Below, piece by piece: positions 58,160-64,000 of a DNA stretch of 64,000 bases. How positions within the stretch are numbered: position 1 is the first letter of the stretch; the number at the start of each line of letters is the position of its first letter. The notes under the pieces were generated by a model. The model was not told where the DNA came from. It was given only the letters and a program-made list of their open reading frames with translations, and did not search any database. Both the position numbers and the translations under genes were made by a program. Source of the stretch: Macrophomina tecta (lineage: Eukaryota; Ascomycota; Dothideomycetes; Botryosphaeriales; Botryosphaeriaceae); the NCBI GenBank assembly GCA_024180945.1, contig JAKSGN010000033.1, positions 1,054,001-1,118,000 of the forward strand, in the 5' to 3' direction.

Positions 58160-58405
58160 TCCTCATTCAAAAGACGACAGGAACTACAAGCTGAAAGGCA
58201 GCGACATCAGCCACCACGGTAAAGAGAACGAGCGCGGACAAGATGTCTTACCATTACTCTAACGGGAGCGGAATCCTGCTGTATCAAAGAAGAATGGCAA
58301 GACTGCTATCACACCACATGACAAATAGAGACGGCGATTACTACTCCAATGACCACGATGGCAGAAGCTACTAAGACCCCGGCCGCGGCTCTGGATACTA
58401 CCAGC
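58160..58405 (+). pseudogene. Decayed or diverged neighbour copy of the small Tyr/Ser-rich gene
   Basis: Three pieces match the order of the intact gene 1 kb upstream: NYKLKGSDISHHG (58182 on; compare SYKGSGTNSQGNHY), SYHYSNGSG (58246 on; compare SYHYSNA) and RDGDYYSNDHDGRSY ending in TAA at 58371-58373 (compare DGSYYYSNPNGSTYY). A further GSGYYQPPG piece follows. The pieces lie in different frames and no clean splice sites join them all, so I call it a decayed duplicate, although a working diverged gene with unrecognised splicing is possible. Confidence 0.45.
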
Positions 58406-58651
58406 CGCCTGGGCGTGATAAGTGATACAAGTGCCGCAAGGTTGAGGGCTGTCCTGGGCAGACTCGCTTTGCCACGGATCAAAACATGATGTAGAAAAAG
58501 GCACGTACAAGTCACACAAAAGGAACATTATCGTCCGAATTGCAAAGAGCAGCCACGCTCTCCAGCACCAATGCAATTTTATCTCCTTGGAAACAAACTA
58601 TCTTCAATAACGCCATTTCCATGTACGCCGCCATCCCATTTCTCCGACCAT

Positions 58652-61254
58652 CTACCTCCTCCCCGCCTTCCTCGCCTTTTTCTCCCTTTCGTACGCGTTT
58701 TTCTCGGCGCCCTCCTCGCCCTGAATTTCCGCCACGAGCCTCTTGTACTTGGCTTCGTACGCGGCGTCTTTCTCCTTCTTCTCGCGCAGCTTCTCGCGCG
58801 CGACGAAGCTGGCGTCCTTGCGCAGCTCGCGCATAGCCCCCTTTTTCTCGCGGCGATACTCGGCCTTGAGCTTGGCCGCTTCGCGCCGCTCCTGGTCTGG
58901 GTCGTAGTGCTTGTCCGGGTTGAAGCCCTCCTCGAACTTGGGGATGCTGGTCTTGATCGGCAGCGGACGCCAGTGGTGCAGCTCTTGCGGGCGTCGGCGC
59001 TGCCGTGCGTTGGAGAACAGGATGGAAAGGTGTTGCGCGGCGCGTTTGCCGGGCTTACCAGTGGATCGAAGCGCAGAGAGGGCGGAGGGAGAGAATATTT
59101 CGGTGAAGGCGGGCGTGTGGGACCAGAGATCTGCCATGGTCGTGAGATTCTTGATGTGCGCGTCCAGGACGTCTGGAGGGGTGGATTTGTTATTCAGCGC
59201 GAGCGTAGTGAAGCGGACGAGCTCAGGGATGTAGCGCTTGGAAAGCGACTGATACTTGAGGCACAGCGCACCCACGTAAGCACCGGTAACAAGCTCTTGC
59301 GGCGTGTGCGGTGTTGTCAGTCCAAGCCAGCGGGCCATGATCGTGATTGCGGGTGTCACAACCTGGTGGAAGTGATCCGATGTAGGGTATATCGTGCCAA
59401 TGGCTGTGAGGACGACAAGATCTCCTGGGCTGATCGTGGAAGATTTCAGCATACTCTCGAGCTGATTCCTGAAAGCCACCGCGACGTCCAGTGCGAAAGT
59501 CCGGGAGAGCGAGTGCAGATGGCGAATTAGTGTCTCAATCGGCGCCAGCGGGGGAGCGGGCTTCTGCACAGCCAAATAAGAGATGTGTTCCACAAGGACT
59601 TCACAGAAATCCGCCATCTTCTCCTTGTTCTCGGCACTCAGCTGAGGGTGATACAACGCTCGAATACGCTGAACGACCGTCGGGGTGTCTGCGACGGAAA
59701 TACCTTTCAAGACGTCCAACATTTCCTCGTGTGTTCGAGGGCAAGGATAAGTGTAGGCCAGTTTCGATCCCTGTATCTCGACCAACTTGCTGGTGTCTTG
59801 GGGCATTTTCTCGTCATTCTTCCCCAATATACCCCGCACAAACTCGTCTTCTTCTTCCTCCTCTTCGTTGACGTGCGCATCATCGTCCTCTTCATCGGAG
59901 CTTTCCGGCTCACTACCGGACATGTCCTCGAAATCGATTTCAGATCCACTAGCAACGAGATCATCTTCGATCACGAAATCGTCCTCATCATCGACACCCG
60001 GTGGCCGCAGATTGGTGTGGGCATCCTTCAAGCCGAATTCTGCTGCATCATCGGGCAGTACATCCTCATCGCCCTGCAGCTCAACGTCTTCCTTCTGATG
60101 TTCCTCTTCTTCATCGCTGCTATCTTCCTCACCCCTCATTCTCCGCATACGCTTATCTTCCAGCTTCTTTAACCTCTCCGCTTCCTCCTTTGCTTTCTCT
60201 TCGTCCGTCTTCGTTCTTGTAGTCGGAGCCGCTCGCCTGTCTAGCTTCATCTCGAGCAATCGTCGGTCATATTCTTTCTCCGCCTTCGCCTTCTCCGCAT
60301 CGCTCATGCGTGCTGCTCTTTCGGGATTCATGGAGCCGAGAGCGCTATTAAGTCCTTCTGCAACTGGGGGCGGCGGGGGTTTCTTGACTCCTCGCAGAAG
60401 GCCAAGCACATCGTGCATATCCTGGTCGAGCTTTTCCCGCAATTCCTCGTCGTCTTCTTTCAGTTGTTGTCGTTCGTATTTGTGGAGTTTCGACTTGGCG
60501 ATGACCTCCTTCATGACTTCGGCCTTGCTCTTCTTGCGTTCCGGCTGGTCCTCGCCCTCTTCATCGGATATATCCGTGCCCTCCTCCTCGGGATCCCGCC
60601 GCCTCTTCAACCGGCGCGGCCTTTCCTCGTCATCGCTCCCGCCTGAGAGGCTCCCGGCGTCGAAGTCGTCGCGCTCGCCGCTTAGATCCAGGACCTGGCC
60701 CATATGCGTGAGCTGCACCTCCTCATCGGCATCGTCCTCCAAGTCGAAGAGACCAGCACCCTTCTTCCGTGCCTTCTCGCGGGCGAACCGTTCCGTCATC
60801 TTGTCCTCCAGCGACATGTTCGGGTCGTTCTCGCCGATACGTCGGTCGATGATGCCGCCGGCCTTATTCCGTCTGTTCAATTCGGGGAGGAGGGTCTTGC
60901 GCCTCTGTTCACAAAAAGTCAGTCATCACGATATCATGCTGAGCGTTCCGACTCTGAAAACAATGAACTCACAGTTTCCTCGCCTAGGCTCTTGCTCACG
61001 CCCGGCCTCAACGCCGTCTTCTTCCCATTGGCCTTCTGCAAGCTAGTGCTCTCGAACTTGTCGGGCCGCGCGGGGGCCTTGACCTCGAAGGGATTGAAGC
61101 TGTCGCGAATGTTGGCGAGCGCGGCGTTGCGCTGGGCGGCGCGTTGAGCGCCATCTTTACCGGACCTCTTCTTTTCCTCCTTGGACTTCTGAGGGCCGAC
61201 AATGCCCTGCTCGCGCAAGGACGCCTTGAGGCGTTTTAGCTGCGAGGGTGGCAT
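58652..61254 (-). CDS. nop14: Nop14, SSU processome component
   Basis: Two exons (60973-61254 and 58652-60904; intron 68 bp GTGAGT...AACAG) encode 844 residues. The N-terminus MPPSQLKRLKASLREQGI is followed by RDSFNPFEVKAPARPDKFE and KSLGEETRRKTLLPELNRR, then IIDRRIGENDPNMSLEDKM, all typical of Nop14. The middle is a long acidic Asp/Glu-rich region; the C-terminal half carries the helical Nop14 domain (YPCPRTHEEMLDVLKGI onwards) and a Lys/Arg-rich end (EKNAYEREKKARKAGRR). Nop14 is needed for 18S rRNA maturation and 40S assembly in the nucleolus, with Noc4, Utp14 and Emg1 as partners. Length matches the family. It is a housekeeping gene and the best anchor for orthology-based synteny. Confidence 0.95.
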
Positions 61255-62186
61255 AGCGTTATGGGAATATGGCGGGGTTTGGAGGCGGAGGGTGCTCGTA
61301 GTTCCCGCGCTCCAAAATAATTTCCTTTGGGCAATGTAAAATCGCGAGTTTCTGCCACCGCCTTCAGAGCTCGATCACGTGCAGCGAGTCCAGCCTCCGA
61401 CCGGAAGTTGTTGCCGCTTTCTAGACGCACAATTTTTCTTCTTGATCCGAAGTGCCGATATCAGATTGCGCGCCCTTTCTTCCCCGGATGCTGATCCGCC
61501 GACGGCAGGCTTGACTCAACTCCAAACACATCTTGCATTGGGTTGTCGGAAGCCGTTCTTACCCGCAAGCGATTCGTTTCAGTGGCGACGCCGTCACCCG
61601 GGTTTTCTTCTCTACACTGCCACTTTCTCGCCCCAGCGTCTGTCACATCCAGAGCATCCTCGTACTTTGCCCCGATCTCCACACTTACCGCACCATCACA
61701 ATGCCGTGTTCACCTTCCTGAGGCGCCGTATTTTTTCAATAGTGTCACATATCACGAGACCGCGAATCAGCCACCTCGCTCGCTATTCTTGGCATTCTTC
61801 TAAAAGGAAAGTCTGGAGCTCTCATTTCCCCTCTAGCGTACCGTAGTAGTGCCTACAGTCTGTTGGTACCTTTGTTGCCCACCCCGACAGGCGATTTGAA
61901 CCATGTTCCCTGTGCAATAATTCCCCGGCCCTGGAATGCTAAAAGGAGCGCCATCCCGTCCCTGGACGCCCACTCGCTGTAGCGAGCTGATAACCCTTGG
62001 CCAGAAATAGTCAGGCCCGGGGCCTTAAGCTCCCATTCGCTATAGCCACCCATCTCCACCTCAGCTCTTCTTCCTTGCTGGCCCATTTCACGAAGCGACC
62101 CAGACTGCGATCTGTAACTTGATGCGGGCAAGCATGCGCGAGCTGGCTGACAATCTGGTATAGAAGGGGAAGCCCCTGATTGCACC
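61255..62186. other. Intergenic spacer, 932 bp
   Basis: Promoter of nop14 (minus strand) and 3' flank of the wss1-like gene. ORFs are short and motif-free. Confidence 0.45.
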
Positions 62187-63795
62187 TCAAGAAGATGCTT
62201 TCATCAAGCCACACGCCGAACACGTCCACCAATTGCTCTCCATGAAGGTCCCGCAACGCGTGCAGTTCCAGCCCAGAGGCCGTGGCGGCAAAGGCGGTGC
62301 TAGGTCTGGAGAGCTCGCACCGGCGTTCTTGGTCACTGATTCCGGTCGCTCTACGCCACACGCATCGCAGCAAAGATGTTGCATGTTGTTGATGAGCGTA
62401 CAAATCTCACACGTCCATGTGGAGGCCTGAGAGGCCCTCTCTTTCTTCGGCGAGTCTGCAGTCAAGTCGATCACCTCTGCACTGCCCTTGGTCTGTGTAG
62501 CTGCGGGTTTTGTAGCCACGAGTCGCGAAACTGGACGGCCTGGACGGGGAGTAGATACCGAAGAATTAGAAGCTGCACCATGCGGTAGAGAAGACGCCGG
62601 CTTGATCGGCGTTGCAGAGTGCGGGCTGTTGTTTTGGACCCTGGTCTTGTCCGCGGAAGAAGCCATCTCGAGCCCTCTTTCCGGCGACCAGCTCAGGCCT
62701 TCTTGCGATGTACCAAGCTCCGTCATCTCTTGTCGATGCGCATCTCTATCCCCCTCCATCATGGCTATGGCGATGGCTATCTCGTCCGCGTCGTCCATTT
62801 CGGCCCTCGTTCTGAAGCCGAGTCTCCTTGCCTCCTCTTCAACCTTTTGTTGCACGGCATGGTCTCCAGATCCGCAGCCCTGAGTAATCTGTTTCCTGCG
62901 CTCAGCCGCGTCTGCAATCACCTTGCGCATGTCGGAGCCGCGAGGAGGTGCTGCGCCGCCAAGCCTCTGGCCAGAATCGGTGGAGGGCGTCGTCTTTCTT
63001 TTCTCAGCTGCGGCACGGGCTTGCCTTCGGATCTCGCTGAGCGGAGCCGCCTTGCCTCCAACTTTCCTGCCATGGCCCAGGAAGCCTTCTCCTGTATAAC
63101 CTTGACGCTTTAGTGCATAGTATTCCTCACGCAACTCATCCCACTGTGCGTATCAGTCAGCAAAGCCTGAGCCCAGTCCTCAGGAACTACTCACAAGCTT
63201 GTGGAACTTCTCGTCGTGCGGGCCCCATTGGATATGACTAAGTCTGTTATAATGACTTAGCAAAACGGTCTTCGAAGTGACTGTGGGGTCGTTGAGTCAA
63301 TTTTCGGGTTGAAGTCAAACCCCAAAGTAAGGGCCCAGAACGAATTGTATTAAGCTTAGACGCGGGAGGCTCCCAACTCCACATGAGAGCGATACCGGTG
63401 GCCCGCGTCAATGATAAAACACTCGTCACAAGCGCAAGAAACTTACTCATGTAGCAAAGTATCGACTAGCATGTTATATTGCAGGAACTGGTTTGGGTCT
63501 GCACCGTGTCGGAGGCGAATGAATATCGTTTGTCCCTTGTTGACATTCAACCCTAGCAGCCGGGCAGGCGTATCAGCTTGAATGGCGCGCAATACTCTTG
63601 GATGCACGAACCCAAAAGATTCCATTGCGGAGGCAGGAACTCGGCCAGCTCCCCGACCTTCCAGCCCCGCTTCCGCATGATCGGTTTGACGGCCGAGGCA
63701 AGCTTCTTGAGCAGCAGCAAGGCTTCCTCCTGGCGCTGGAGGTGGCGGATGTGCATGTATGACCCAAACTGCGGGTCTATCTCTGTCCGAGCCAT
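62187..63795 (-). CDS. wss1: Wss1-like WLM metalloprotease for DNA-protein crosslink repair
   Basis: Four exons on the minus strand (63612-63795, 63447-63552, 63195-63243, 62187-63143) encode 431 residues from ATG 63795. The WLM domain includes PIMRKRGWKVGELAEF, NLLGLNVNKGQTIFIRLR and, after splicing, HELSHIQWGPHDEKFH: zinc ligands His96, His100 and His106 with Glu97 as base (HExxHxxxxxH). The exon junction splits the catalytic Glu codon. The C-terminus has a SUMO-interacting motif (EVIDLTADS) and two RanBP2-type zinc fingers (WTCEICTLINN...CCDACG and WNCTRCGTFME...CSACG). Wss1 cleaves proteins crosslinked to DNA and works with SUMO and Cdc48 in the nucleus. The intron after exon 2 is 203 bp, far longer than the rest. 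Canonical splice sites upstream could extend the N-terminus. Confidence 0.9.
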
Positions 63796-64000
63796 GCTGC
63801 TATGATTTCTTGGGCGGCGACGTAGGTGAGGATGGTTGCACCGAGCAATTACCTCTCGGGGTGATACGGGAGCCTGGTGGAGAAAGGGCCGATATAGGGT
63901 GAGCAGACGTGGGAATATCTATGCTTGATACTTACTCAGAATCCCCGCTCTGAGTTGCTAACGACAACCTGCTCGAAGGTACGAAGAATAAAGCGTCCGG
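63796..64000 (-). other. Upstream of wss1: possible 5' exons at the window edge
   Basis: On the minus strand, two intervals could be exons: 63936-64000 (ending GA before GTAAGT) and 63853-63873 (21 nt, flanked by CCACCAG and GTAATT), followed by an intron ending CATAG just before the wss1 ATG. Joined, they read in frame into it (LPYHPERSSMARTE). They may instead be 5' UTR introns or part of a neighbouring gene. Confidence 0.3.

Overview
The window is nuclear DNA from a filamentous ascomycete (Pezizomycotina), most likely a dothideomycete. Genes are split by short GT-AG introns, mostly 50-85 bp. An Alt a 1-type secreted protein, Zn2Cys6 and MFS genes, fungal flavo-oxidases and a LEA/DUF3659 protein are present. 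One pogo/Fot1-class transposon shows a RIP-like mutation pattern (CpA/TpG depleted, TpA enriched). The exon joins given here were built by hand from splice motifs, reading-frame continuity and family motifs. No alignment or RNA evidence was available.

Layout. 0-12 kb: 3' part of an epoxide hydrolase; an MDR reductase with a GTG where its ATG should be; an alpha/beta hydrolase; an aspartate-aminotransferase-like gene head-to-head with a Zn2Cys6 regulator, itself tail-to-tail with an MFS transporter (a small candidate metabolic cluster). 13.8-22 kb: Alt a 1-like secreted protein, secreted GMC oxidoreductase, an unknown gene, a HAD hydrolase and an ankyrin protein. 23-25.4 kb: a sugar-transporter relic next to a 1.78 kb TIR transposon with a dead transposase. 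25.9-32.3 kb: a GPI-type wall protein, an aldehyde dehydrogenase and a BBE-type FAD oxidase. 35-40.2 kb: a 1687-residue LEA-like protein with 11-mer repeats and about 14 DUF3659-type modules. 42-46 kb: IQ-motif protein and an HSL-type esterase. 48.7-64 kb: conserved housekeeping genes, namely Snt2 chromatin reader, GPALPP/DUF3752 protein, a tiny Tyr/Ser-rich protein with a decayed neighbour copy, Nop14 and a Wss1 protease.

The window thus grades from accessory, metabolism-rich sequence (left) to conserved nuclear genes (right), with the only clear transposon in the left half. Long GC-rich spacers at 40.2-42.1 and 46.1-48.7 kb carry only unsupported ORFs. The most unusual items are the modular LEA protein, the sharply bounded RIP mosaic in the transposon, the lost or near-cognate start codon plus GC-AG intron in the MDR reductase, the frame-shifting tandem acceptor in snt2, 13-nt exons in two genes, and the small-gene paralogue relic.
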